Source: Syntrophomonadaceae bacterium (GTDB lineage Bacteria; Bacillota; Syntrophomonadia; Syntrophomonadales; Syntrophomonadaceae). From it: DNA of 6,645 bases. Below the pieces are notes generated by a model. That model saw only the letters and a list, made by a program, of their open reading frames with translations, did not search any database and was not told where the DNA came from. The DNA lies in contig JAAYJY010000049.1 of NCBI GenBank assembly GCA_012522705.1, positions 1 through 6,645 on the forward strand. Reading direction: 5' to 3'. Position 1 is the first letter of the stretch; the number at the start of each line of letters is the position of its first letter. The position numbers were made by a program, and so were the translations under genes. This document shows, one piece after another, positions 1 through 5,919 of this stretch.

Positions 1-396
1 GTAATATTCCCTGCCGCTTTCGTGTTTACCCCGGCCACAGCCCCCGCGCCGGCCAAAACGGTGGAGAACATCACGGCTCTGGCCGACAAACTGATTTTGC
101 AGGCTTATGCCCCGGCCACCGTACTGGCCAACGACAACGGCGACATCATCTATATCAGCGGGCGTACGGGCAAATACCTGGAACCGGCCGCCGGCAAGGT
201 CAACTGGAATATCTTCGCCATGGCCCGGGAAGGGCTGTACTATCCGCTGACCAGCGGTTTTCGCCAGGCACTGAAAAAGAACGAGGAGGTAACCTTCCCC
301 AGGGCGGTGGTCAAAAACGAAGGCGGCAGCCAGTTGGTGGACATCGCCTTTAATCCCTCCAGGAGCCGGAGGCCTTGCGGGGAACGGTGCTGGTAG
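1..396 (+). CDS. CheB-CheR-PAS fusion protein, upstream fragment (open at left edge, ends at a frameshift)
   Basis: The reading frame is open from base 1, so the gene starts outside the window; the GTG at 22 is only an internal codon. The visible part is the PAS-like segment that follows the CheR methyltransferase domain in CheB-CheR-PAS fusions. Its recognisable stretches are APATVLANDNGDIIYISGRT, GKYLEPAAGK and NWNIFAMAREGL, then a hydrophilic strand ending VDIAFNP. In this family a methylesterase (CheB) and a methyltransferase (CheR) are joined to PAS domains and act in the cytoplasm on chemoreceptor-like or related sensory pathways; neither catalytic domain is visible here. After VDIAFNP (about base 357) the frame gives an unrelated tail (SRSRRPCGERCW) and stops at 394-396. 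The family sequence continues one frame back, from about 354. The two parts are best read as one gene with a single missing base, caused by sequencing error or true mutation. The family call is firm; functionality is uncertain. Confidence 0.82.
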   Translation, partial: VIFPAAFVFTPATAPAPAKTVENITALADKLILQAYAPATVLANDNGDIIYISGRTGKYLEPAAGKVNWNIFAMAREGLYYPLTSGFRQALKKNEEVTFPRAVVKNEGGSQLVDIAFNPSRSRRPCGERCW

Positions 397-1235
397 TTTT
401 CAATGACCGGAAATATGCGGCTGGTGATATGCCAGACAAGCCTACCAGCGGAGAAAACCTGTCCGGCAGCCAGCGGGAGGCTGAACTGGAGCGGGAGCTT
501 ACCCAGGTGCGCCAGATGTGGCAGGCGGCCAGTGCCGAAATGCAGCTGTCCCAGGAAGAACTTAAATCCAGCTATGAAGAATTGCAGTCCGGCAACGAGG
601 AACTCCAGTCCACAAACGAGGAACTCCAGTCCACCAATGAAGAACTCACCACCAGTCAGGAAGAGATTCAATTCCTGAATGAAGAATTGAAGGCCCTCAA
701 TTATGAGTTGATAGTCAAATTGGAAGAGCTGGCCCAGGCCAACAACGACATGCGCAATCTCCTCGACAGCACCAATATCGCCACTTTGTTCCTGGACAAC
801 TGGCTATGCGTCAAGAGTTTCACCAAGCAAATGTCGGTGATATCCAAGTTGATCGGCAGCGATGTGGGCCGGCCGGTCACCGATATTGCCTCCCGCCTGT
901 TTTACACTCAGATAACCGAGGATGTAAAAAGGGTCCTGGAGACACTGCATCTTATAGAGACCCCGATCGAGGCGGAAAATGGCGCCTGGTTCAACGTCCG
1001 GATCCAGCCTTACCGGACCCTGGAAAACAAAATAGACGGAGTGGTCATCACCTTCGTCGATATCACCAAGGCCAAAGAATTGGAGGCCCGGCTGCTGAAT
1101 ACCCAGGCTTTGCTGCAACAGAAATTATCCAATCAAGGCGATCAACTGACCTTGCCCCAGGGTCGGCTGGCCGGAGAAATAACTGCACGGCAGAGGGAAG
1201 CCGCAGCCGGCTGGGATCCTGACAGCAAGGAGTAA
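354..1235 (+). CDS. CheB-CheR-PAS fusion protein, downstream fragment: coiled coil plus C-terminal PAS domain
   Basis: This frame is open from 354 (after a TAA at 351-353) and continues the preceding gene as LQEPEALRGTVLVVFND, which is the expected sequence after VDIAFNP. An independent start would have to be the TTG at 375 or ATG at 429; AGGAG at 361-365 lies 9 bases before the TTG, but restart is only a possibility. Counting from the TTG, residues about 37-125 form a long charged coiled coil with repeated NEELQST heptads. Residues about 124-235 are a PAS domain (NNDMRNLLDSTNIATLFLDN, SDVGRPVTDI, then DGVVITFVDIT), in the order normal for the family C-terminus. The last ~45 residues form a helical tail (LLQQKLSNQ, EITARQREA) that ends at TAA without another domain. 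No transmembrane segment is seen, so the product should be cytoplasmic. A hairpin without a T-run follows, then a 123-base gap to the next gene. Confidence 0.85.
   Translation, partial: SLQEPEALRGTVLVVFNDRKYAAGDMPDKPTSGENLSGSQREAELERELTQVRQMWQAASAEMQLSQEELKSSYEELQSGNEELQSTNEELQSTNEELTTSQEEIQFLNEELKALNYELIVKLEELAQANNDMRNLLDSTNIATLFLDNWLCVKSFTKQMSVISKLIGSDVGRPVTDIASRLFYTQITEDVKRVLETLHLIETPIEAENGAWFNVRIQPYRTLENKIDGVVITFVDITKAKELEARLLNTQALLQQKLSNQGDQLTLPQGRLAGEITARQREAAAGWDPDSKE
573..656 (+). repeat. Four tandem 21-bp units encoding NEELQST heptads
   Basis: Four consecutive 21-base units (573-593, 594-614, 615-635, 636-656) encode YEELQSG, NEELQST, NEELQST and NEELTTS. Units 2 and 3 differ only at their last base; the outer two are diverged in sequence. 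The repeat lies within the coiled coil before the last PAS domain. Heptad repetition of this type is normal for CheB-CheR-PAS proteins, so the protein repeat is a conserved family trait, while the near-identity of the two middle units at DNA level could allow gain or loss of whole heptads by slippage without breaking the frame. Confidence 0.85.
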
Positions 1236-1344
1236 CCGACCAATCATCCGTATCTAATTGCCTGGCCCGGCTATGCCCGAACCGTCAGGCCAGCCTGAAT
1301 TACTGCCCGCCTATCCGGCCATACTAAAAAGAGTCCTTTATGCC

Positions 1345-1352
1345 GGAGGAGG
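1345..1352 (+). promoter_or_regulatory. Ribosome-binding site fixing a TTG start
   Basis: GGAGGAGG ends 6 bases before the TTG at 1359-1361. The first in-frame ATG of this gene is about 80 codons further in, inside the first domain, so this site decides the start. Confidence 0.8.
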
Positions 1353-1358
1353 GATAGT

Positions 1359-2342
1359 TTGGATATCACCAGAATAATCAGAAAAACACTGGGGGAACCG
1401 GACCGCCTGGATATCCAGGAGGCCTTCAACATCTACAACCTGCTGCGCGCCCAATATGTGAGTATCGAAACCGTGCAGCTGTTTATGAACTTCGTGCACG
1501 ATGTCGATTGGGAGATCATTTTGGACCAATTCGGGCGGCACCTCCAAAAGCAGGTCTCAATCCTGGAGAAAATGAGCCAGAAGTTCGGCTTGATCATGCC
1601 CACCCGTCCGCCCCTGGACATCCGCATGGCCACCCGGATCAATGAAATCACCGACGATTACATTTACAAAAAGATATATCATGATCTGGTAGCCGAGTTG
1701 ATAACGATGAGCCATGCGGTGCGTTCCACCAGCACCAACGATATGCTGCGCAACATAATTATCAAAGATTTGACCTCCCATCTGGCCGACTTCGACTCCC
1801 TTTACAAGTTTGGCAAGGAAAAGGGCTGGGAAGAGACCTATCCGGCTTACAAAACCACCCAGCCCCACCAGAAGGAACTGCTTTCCGCTTCCGAGGCGTT
1901 CCACATCTGGGACCATATCAATCTGCGCTATGAACAGGTCGAGCTGCTCGGGATCTTCGCCAATTTTGCCCACGATGTGGAATTCCGGGCCATACTGCAG
2001 CACGGAGCCTATATATTCGAGAAACAAGTCAAGGCCATTGAACAACTGGCCCTGAAACACAATGTCATGCTCCCCAACGAGCCAGGTCTGATGGCAATGT
2101 CGCCCATCGATCCCGAGACCATCAGAGACCAGTTTATGTACCGGATACTTTTGAATTGGGAACTAAATGCTCTGGATGCTCACGTCCGGGCCATAATCGA
2201 GACCATCCGCAACGACCCCCTGCGCAAGCAATGGAGCGAGATACTGGAAACGGAACTGGGTTATTACGACAACTTTTTGAAATACGGAAAAATGAAAGGC
2301 TGGGCTAGGGTGGTCCCCATTTACGGGGAGCCCGTGACCTAA
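1359..2342 (+). CDS. Two-repeat DUF3231-like helical-bundle protein
   Basis: This 327-residue protein has no signal peptide or hydrophobic membrane segment and should be cytoplasmic. The TTG start follows a strong GGAGGAGG. It consists of two homologous units, about residues 17-165 and 176-323. Shared landmarks in the same order are LDIQEAFNIY / LSASEAFHIW, FMNFVHDVDW / FANFAHDVEF, QKQVSILEK / EKQVKAIEQ, IMPTRP / MLPNEP, and a C-terminal YKFGKEKGW / LKYGKMKGW followed by a proline-tyrosine motif. The mainly amphipathic helices and duplicated layout match the DUF3231 family, which is usually described as ferritin-like and common in spore-forming Firmicutes; its biochemical role is not established. 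Histidines and acidic residues recur (HDV in both units at 47-49 and 205-207), but I cannot show a metal site. It sits between a CheB-CheR-PAS gene and a hybrid kinase, which suggests, without proving, a sensory or partner role. Family assignment is by recognition of the pattern and not by search. Confidence 0.75.
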   Translation: MDITRIIRKTLGEPDRLDIQEAFNIYNLLRAQYVSIETVQLFMNFVHDVDWEIILDQFGRHLQKQVSILEKMSQKFGLIMPTRPPLDIRMATRINEITDDYIYKKIYHDLVAELITMSHAVRSTSTNDMLRNIIIKDLTSHLADFDSLYKFGKEKGWEETYPAYKTTQPHQKELLSASEAFHIWDHINLRYEQVELLGIFANFAHDVEFRAILQHGAYIFEKQVKAIEQLALKHNVMLPNEPGLMAMSPIDPETIRDQFMYRILLNWELNALDAHVRAIIETIRNDPLRKQWSEILETELGYYDNFLKYGKMKGWARVVPIYGEPVT

Positions 2343-2388
2343 ATCCCTTTTTTGCTGGCCTTGTGTTCAAACTCCTGGTTAAGCCGCG

Positions 2389-2417
2389 TATTTTCGACAT
2401 GGCCCATTGTGTATAAT
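2389..2417 (+). promoter_or_regulatory. Putative sigma-A/sigma-70-type promoter for the hybrid kinase gene
   Basis: A perfect TATAAT lies at 2412-2417, in the 126-base gap before the kinase start. With a 17-base spacer the -35 position (2389-2394, TATTTT) matches the TTGACA consensus poorly; TCGACA at 2394-2399 is closer in sequence but only 12 bases upstream. The -10 element is good and the -35 weak, so the promoter may need an activator or may be fortuitous. It would give a leader of about 45 bases. Confidence 0.4.
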
Positions 2418-2450
2418 GTAAGAGCAAGCGGGAGTGTTTGCCAAAACCGT

Positions 2451-2459
2451 GGAGAGGGG
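2451..2459 (+). promoter_or_regulatory. Ribosome-binding site supporting a TTG start at 2469
   Basis: GGAGAGGGG lies 9 bases before the TTG at 2469-2471. It favours this start over the earlier in-frame TTG at 2352, which lacks a comparable site, lies upstream of the -10 box, and would add about 39 residues that do not resemble the family. Confidence 0.65.
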
Positions 2460-2468
2460 CCAACCGGT

Positions 2469-4166
2469 TTGAGTATTGACAAGCAAGTGCAGCAGGCTTT
2501 TCAACGTCTGGATGATTTATATAAGAATACTGAGCCATCCCCAGAGGTGACCAACCGGCTGCTGGCCGAACTCAATGTAGCTTTGCATGAATTGCAGAGT
2601 GCGGCGGAAGAATTGAAGGCGCAAAACGAGGAAATTGTTGCCAACCGGCTGGTTCTGGAGGAAGAGCGGTGCCGTTACCAGGCATTGTTCGATTTCGCTC
2701 CCGATGCTTATTTGACTACCGACACTAAAGGCATCATCCTCGAAGCCAACCTGGCCGCCTCGGATCTTTTCAAGGTCAGCGAGGCTTTTTTAGTCGGCAG
2801 CCCGTTGACCGTATTCGTTCTCGGCGAGGAGCGCTCCGCTTTCCTGAACCGCTTACTGGAGCTTCAGTTCGGAGCGGCCGCAAAATCGGTTTGTTGGGAA
2901 TGTACCATGATCGATGGGCAGCGTAAGCCGTTTCCGGTTTCCATGACGGTCGCGAGGATTATCTCCCCCCAGGCTCAACCCAAAGGGCTTCGCGGCCGGC
3001 TGAGGGATATCACCGAACTCAAGCGGCGGGAATTGGAAAAGGAGAAGCAAAAGGCCGATAAATTGGAGTCATTAGGAGTTCTAGCGGGAGGGATAGCGCA
3101 CGATCTCAACAATTTCCTGACCATCATTCTGGGTAATTTATCTCTGGCCAGGATGTATATCGAAAGCGAACATCCGGCAGTGGAGTGGCTGCAAGAAATG
3201 GAAGAAGGGATTAATCAGACCCAGAACCTGACCTGGCAACTGCTCACTTTTGCCAAAGGCGGCAAGCCGCTCATCAAAGCTACTTCCATCTATGGATTGC
3301 TCGAGGAATCCACTGCCTTCGCCCTGAGCGGATCGGGGTGCAGCTGCGAATTATCCCTGGACCAGGGACTTCCGGCGGTGGATATAGACCGTGGTCAAAT
3401 TACCCAGGCCATCACTAACCTGCTGATCAATGCCGACCAGGCTATGCCCCAGGGCGGTCATATCAAGATTAATGCTCATCTTCAGCGGGTCCGGAGTGGA
3501 ACTATCGATTTGCCGCTGCAGCCCGGCGATTATGTAGCCCTGACCATAACTGATCAGGGACGTGGTATTCCCAGTTCCGACCTGGCCAAGATATTCGATC
3601 CCTATTTCTCTACCAAGGAACATGGCAGCGGATTGGGACTGACGGTATGCTTTTCGATAATGAAGAACCATGGCGGTCATATCGGGGTAACCTCCGTGGA
3701 AGGTGAAGGGACCAGTTTCACTATATATTTACCCGGCGCCGCTACCCAAGACGAGCCTTCGGTTTGTGAGGATAATCTACTCTTTGGAGACAGCAAAATA
3801 CTTCTGATGGATGATGATAAAAGCGTACGTCAGACAGCCTGGGAGATGCTAACATTCCTGGGTTATGAAGCGGAGTTGGCGGTTGACGGACTGGAGGCCA
3901 TCAAGCTGTATAAAAAGGCTCTCCAGTCGGGATCGCCCTTTAAAGCAGTCATTTGTGATCTGACGATTCGGGGCGGCATGGGCGGCAGGATGGCGGTAAC
4001 GGAATTGCTTAAACTTGATCCCAACGTGAAAGCCATTGTGTCCAGTGGGTATTCTTCCGATGATGTGCTGGCCAACTATAAAGAATACGGATTTTGGGAC
4101 GTCATCGCCAAGCCCTACCGGCTGCAGGAACTAGGCAACGTTTTGTTCCGGGTCACTTCCCAATGA
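2469..4166 (+). CDS. Soluble PAS hybrid sensor histidine kinase with C-terminal receiver domain
   Basis: With the TTG start at 2469 the protein has 565 residues. Residues about 25-68 form a coiled coil (ALHELQSAAEELKAQNEEI). A PAS domain spans about 66-184 (YQALFDFAPDAYLTTDTKGI to LRGRLRDITELKRRE). The HisKA domain has the phosphoacceptor His211 in GGIAHDLNN. The HATPase domain shows the N box (NLLINADQAMPQGG, 317-330), the G1 box DQGRGI (362-367), the F box FDPYFSTK (376-383) and the G2 box GSGLGL (386-391). The receiver domain (about 442-562) has acidic DDD 448-450, phosphoacceptor Asp497 in ICDLTIRGGMGG, Ser525/526 and Lys548 in AKPYR. All catalytic residues are present. There is no transmembrane segment or DNA-binding output, so it is a cytoplasmic kinase that autophosphorylates on His and passes phosphate to its own receiver or to a separate partner. 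The signal is unknown; the lone PAS domain is the likely input. It may be co-transcribed with the upstream genes or driven from the promoter at 2389-2417. Confidence 0.93.
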   Translation: MSIDKQVQQAFQRLDDLYKNTEPSPEVTNRLLAELNVALHELQSAAEELKAQNEEIVANRLVLEEERCRYQALFDFAPDAYLTTDTKGIILEANLAASDLFKVSEAFLVGSPLTVFVLGEERSAFLNRLLELQFGAAAKSVCWECTMIDGQRKPFPVSMTVARIISPQAQPKGLRGRLRDITELKRRELEKEKQKADKLESLGVLAGGIAHDLNNFLTIILGNLSLARMYIESEHPAVEWLQEMEEGINQTQNLTWQLLTFAKGGKPLIKATSIYGLLEESTAFALSGSGCSCELSLDQGLPAVDIDRGQITQAITNLLINADQAMPQGGHIKINAHLQRVRSGTIDLPLQPGDYVALTITDQGRGIPSSDLAKIFDPYFSTKEHGSGLGLTVCFSIMKNHGGHIGVTSVEGEGTSFTIYLPGAATQDEPSVCEDNLLFGDSKILLMDDDKSVRQTAWEMLTFLGYEAELAVDGLEAIKLYKKALQSGSPFKAVICDLTIRGGMGGRMAVTELLKLDPNVKAIVSSGYSSDDVLANYKEYGFWDVIAKPYRLQELGNVLFRVTSQ

Positions 4167-4266
4167 TTCGCGGACGAGACTCTTCACTACGTTCAGAGTG
4201 ACAATCACAGCGCAGAGTGAAATGACAAGTGTCATCCTGAGCGGAGCGAAGCCTCGCGACGGAATC
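4165..4266. repeat. REP-like imperfect inverted repeat between convergent genes
   Basis: The left arm (about 4165-4203) and right arm (about 4230-4266) are inverted copies of one unit. Over a 26-base core (4178-4203 against the reverse complement of 4230-4255) 19 positions match. The outer ends share GATTC / GAATC. The right arm reads TGTCATCCTGAGCGGAGCG and continues AAGCCTC; this resembles widespread intergenic repeats of the form TGTCATTCTGAGCG-AGCGAAG. The 26 bases between the arms hold a partial further copy (CAGAGTGAAATGACA) and a small palindrome, ATGACA-AG-TGTCAT (4222-4235). The element starts inside the TGA stop codon of the kinase gene and fills most of the gap to the - strand operon. 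A bidirectional termination or mRNA-end role is plausible but there is no T-run. Confidence 0.65.
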
Positions 4267-4302
4267 CTATTTTTCAATCGTCTTGAACCAACCCCCTTGC
4301 CC

Positions 4303-5097
4303 TCACGCCAAAAGGTCCCGTTTTTGGAAAGCCCCATAAGCCAAAGCGGCAAAAACCACGCTTACAACGATGGCCAGGACTACGAAGCGAGGTTCAAAAG
4401 TGCCTTGCATAACCGGAGCGATAGGGAAATATCGAAAAGGCGTCAGATATTGGAGAAAATCGATTTTCGGGTACAACTCGATCGCCGCCGATAGCAAGAA
4501 CATGGCCAGGAACAAGGTGGCAGCAACAGGACCGGCCTTGTGGGGATTTTTAATCATCCCTGATGTCCCCACTCCGATGGCGGCAAACATCACCTGCAGT
4601 AAAAAAAGCGCCATCATCAAATAGCCGATCTGTTGGCTGATGGAGGGACCGAAATTGTATCTGGCTACAAAAAATAGAGAGGTCAGCAGGGTGGTCAGGT
4701 TAAATACTACCAGGTTGACCAGGACCGCGGCCAGCTTGGCTGTGATCACCCGGCTTCGGTCCACCGGTTTGACAAATAGAAAGTCGGCAGTTTTATCCAG
4801 TTGTTCCTTGGCGATAATGGCCGCGCCCAGCATTGAGGCATAAATACCGCCCAGCAGCAAAAAATACGGGGCAAATGCCCCATAGTAACCGGCGATGGTA
4901 GTCACATCCATCCGGTTCAGTTCCAAAATACCCTGCATCCCTTCCGGCAGTTGGCCGATAAGTTCTGCCACCCCCTGGCCAGCCCCGGCCACAGCGGGGT
5001 ATTGGACCATTCCCATCCCTATCAGCAGGATCATGGCTCCACACCAGATGGTCAGCGACTTCAGATTGGCCCGCATTTCTCTGGCGACGATATTCAT
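4303..5097 (-). CDS. ABC-2 type exporter permease (second of two paralogous subunits)
   Basis: This 264-residue integral membrane protein starts at the ATG (5097-5095), preceded by AAGGAGGG with a 9-base spacer. The longer frame upstream to 5178 overlaps the neighbouring gene and gives a hydrophilic, unconvincing N-terminus. Six hydrophobic segments are visible: about residues 16-33, 72-92, 118-146, 155-178, 188-207 and 238-257. The cytoplasmic loop between the second and third carries KEQLDKTADFLFVKPVDRSR, a region typical of ABC-2/NosY-like permeases and likely to contact the ATPase. The protein aligns almost without gaps to the upstream permease: TADFL at 103-107 in both, KP at 110-111 in both, YLTPF near 217, and a final FQKRD / YQRRD. 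It follows that gene by 22 bases in the same operon. It should form half of a heterodimeric export channel; the substrate (drug, peptide, lipid or ion) is not evident. Its 3' end faces the REP-like repeat. Confidence 0.88.
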   Translation of the reverse strand: MNIVAREMRANLKSLTIWCGAMILLIGMGMVQYPAVAGAGQGVAELIGQLPEGMQGILELNRMDVTTIAGYYGAFAPYFLLLGGIYASMLGAAIIAKEQLDKTADFLFVKPVDRSRVITAKLAAVLVNLVVFNLTTLLTSLFFVARYNFGPSISQQIGYLMMALFLLQVMFAAIGVGTSGMIKNPHKAGPVAATLFLAMFLLSAAIELYPKIDFLQYLTPFRYFPIAPVMQGTFEPRFVVLAIVVSVVFAALAYGAFQKRDLLA

Positions 5098-5106
5098 AAA
5101 TATTTT

Positions 5107-5114
5107 CCCTCCTT
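5107..5114 (-). promoter_or_regulatory. Ribosome-binding site of the downstream permease gene
   Basis: On the - strand, AAGGAGGG lies 9 bases before the ATG at 5097-5095, just after the upstream permease stop (5122-5120). It selects this ATG over an earlier in-frame start at 5178. Confidence 0.8.
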
Positions 5115-5119
5115 GCCAG

Positions 5120-5917
5120 CTACACCGCCGGCATGTCCCGGCGCTGGTAAATGAATCCGGCCAGGGTCGCCACAGCAATGACGAGTATCATGTTGGTGAA
5201 CAAGTATTTGGCCTGATAGCCCCCCGAAGCGATTATCCCGGCCAGGTCGAACCAGGCGAAGGGGGTAAGATAGGCCAGAGCGGAATCGGCCAGGGTTTGA
5301 TTAAGCATCTGCACCACCCAAAAAGCAAAGACCGTGCCCAGAGCGATTGGCAGGACGTTTCTGATCCGCTTGATGATTACTGCCAGCAGCAGTCCCAGAG
5401 CCAGGAAAAACAATTGCACCAGCAGCATGGTCAGGTTGATCAGTAAAAAAACCTGGATATTGAAGTCCTGACCGGAAGTCAGCCGGGTGATTATAAAGGC
5501 CAGGGGAATATAAATGATATTTTGCAGCAGGATCAAGGTCGACACACTGGCGGCTTTGGCTGCGGCGATCACCGGGCGTCCCACCGGTTTGGAGAGCAGA
5601 AAGTCGGCGGTCCTGGCCCGGATCTCTTCCGATAGGCTTGATAAGCTGGACTTAAGCGCATAGATGGCTCCCACCAGCAGGATGTATATGAAAACATAAC
5701 TATAGTAGCCCAGCACCGTACTGAGGTCCAGAGCCTGGAGTCCCAGGGCCCTTATAAGTTCGGGGGAGAACTGCCCCGTTATCTGGTTGAGGACGGCAGC
5801 ATTTTGCGAGGTGGCGGGGAACATCAACATGAAGAAGAGCAGACCTAGAACCATACCTACGGTCCAATACAGCATAGCTGGCAGATTCATCTGAATTTCC
5901 CGGCGGCAGATATTCAA
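5120..5917 (-). CDS. ABC-2 type exporter permease (first of two paralogous subunits)
   Basis: This 265-residue membrane protein starts at TTG (5917-5915), 2 bases after the ATPase stop codon, with AAGGGGG as ribosome-binding site 7 bases upstream. The TTG start is supported by homology: the N-terminus MNICRREIQMNLPAMLYW lines up with the paralogue's MNIVAREMRANLKSLTIW, whereas starting at the ATG for Met10 would remove this stretch. Six hydrophobic segments occur at about 15-33, 71-90, 118-144, 155-181, 187-205 and 237-256. The loop EEIRARTADFLLSKPVGRPV is the ABC-2/NosY-like signature region facing the ATPase. Tight spacing suggests translational coupling with the ATPase. Together with the second permease it would make the membrane part of an ATP-driven exporter, in the general class of antibiotic, bacteriocin or cation efflux systems; the sequence does not reveal the cargo. 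Confidence 0.88.
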   Translation of the reverse strand: MNICRREIQMNLPAMLYWTVGMVLGLLFFMLMFPATSQNAAVLNQITGQFSPELIRALGLQALDLSTVLGYYSYVFIYILLVGAIYALKSSLSSLSEEIRARTADFLLSKPVGRPVIAAAKAASVSTLILLQNIIYIPLAFIITRLTSGQDFNIQVFLLINLTMLLVQLFFLALGLLLAVIIKRIRNVLPIALGTVFAFWVVQMLNQTLADSALAYLTPFAWFDLAGIIASGGYQAKYLFTNMILVIAVATLAGFIYQRRDMPAV

Positions 5918-5919
5918 TC

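Noticed and set aside
351..375. Programmed -1 ribosomal frameshifting in the CheB-CheR-PAS gene
   Set aside because: The CCC-TCC context is not a good slippery heptamer, and the AGGAG motif lies downstream of the slip point instead of upstream; an indel is simpler.
573..656. CRISPR-like tandem repeat
   Set aside because: The units are contiguous, without spacers, and encode coiled-coil heptads in frame.
1262..1293. Hairpin CTGGCC-CGG ... CCG-TCA-GGCCAG after the PAS protein gene, as an intrinsic terminator
   Set aside because: The stem is interrupted and no T-run follows, so it does not meet the criteria for a rho-independent terminator.
1557..2060. 167-residue - strand frame opposite the DUF3231-like gene
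   Set aside because: Shadow of a convincingly coding + strand; composition and lack of start signals argue against it.
2314..2353. TCCCC/GGGGA hairpin plus TTTTTT at the end of the DUF3231-like gene, as a terminator
   Set aside because: The stem is only 5 bp and lies 18 bases before the T-run; it is within coding sequence and not adjacent to the T-tract.
4198..4494. 98-residue + strand frame across the REP-like repeat and the permease 3' end
   Set aside because: It overlaps the permease antisense, starts within the repeat, has no ribosome-binding site and no recognisable domain.
4895..5446. 183-residue + strand frame opposite the two permeases
   Set aside because: It runs antisense across two well-supported membrane protein genes and shows no domain.
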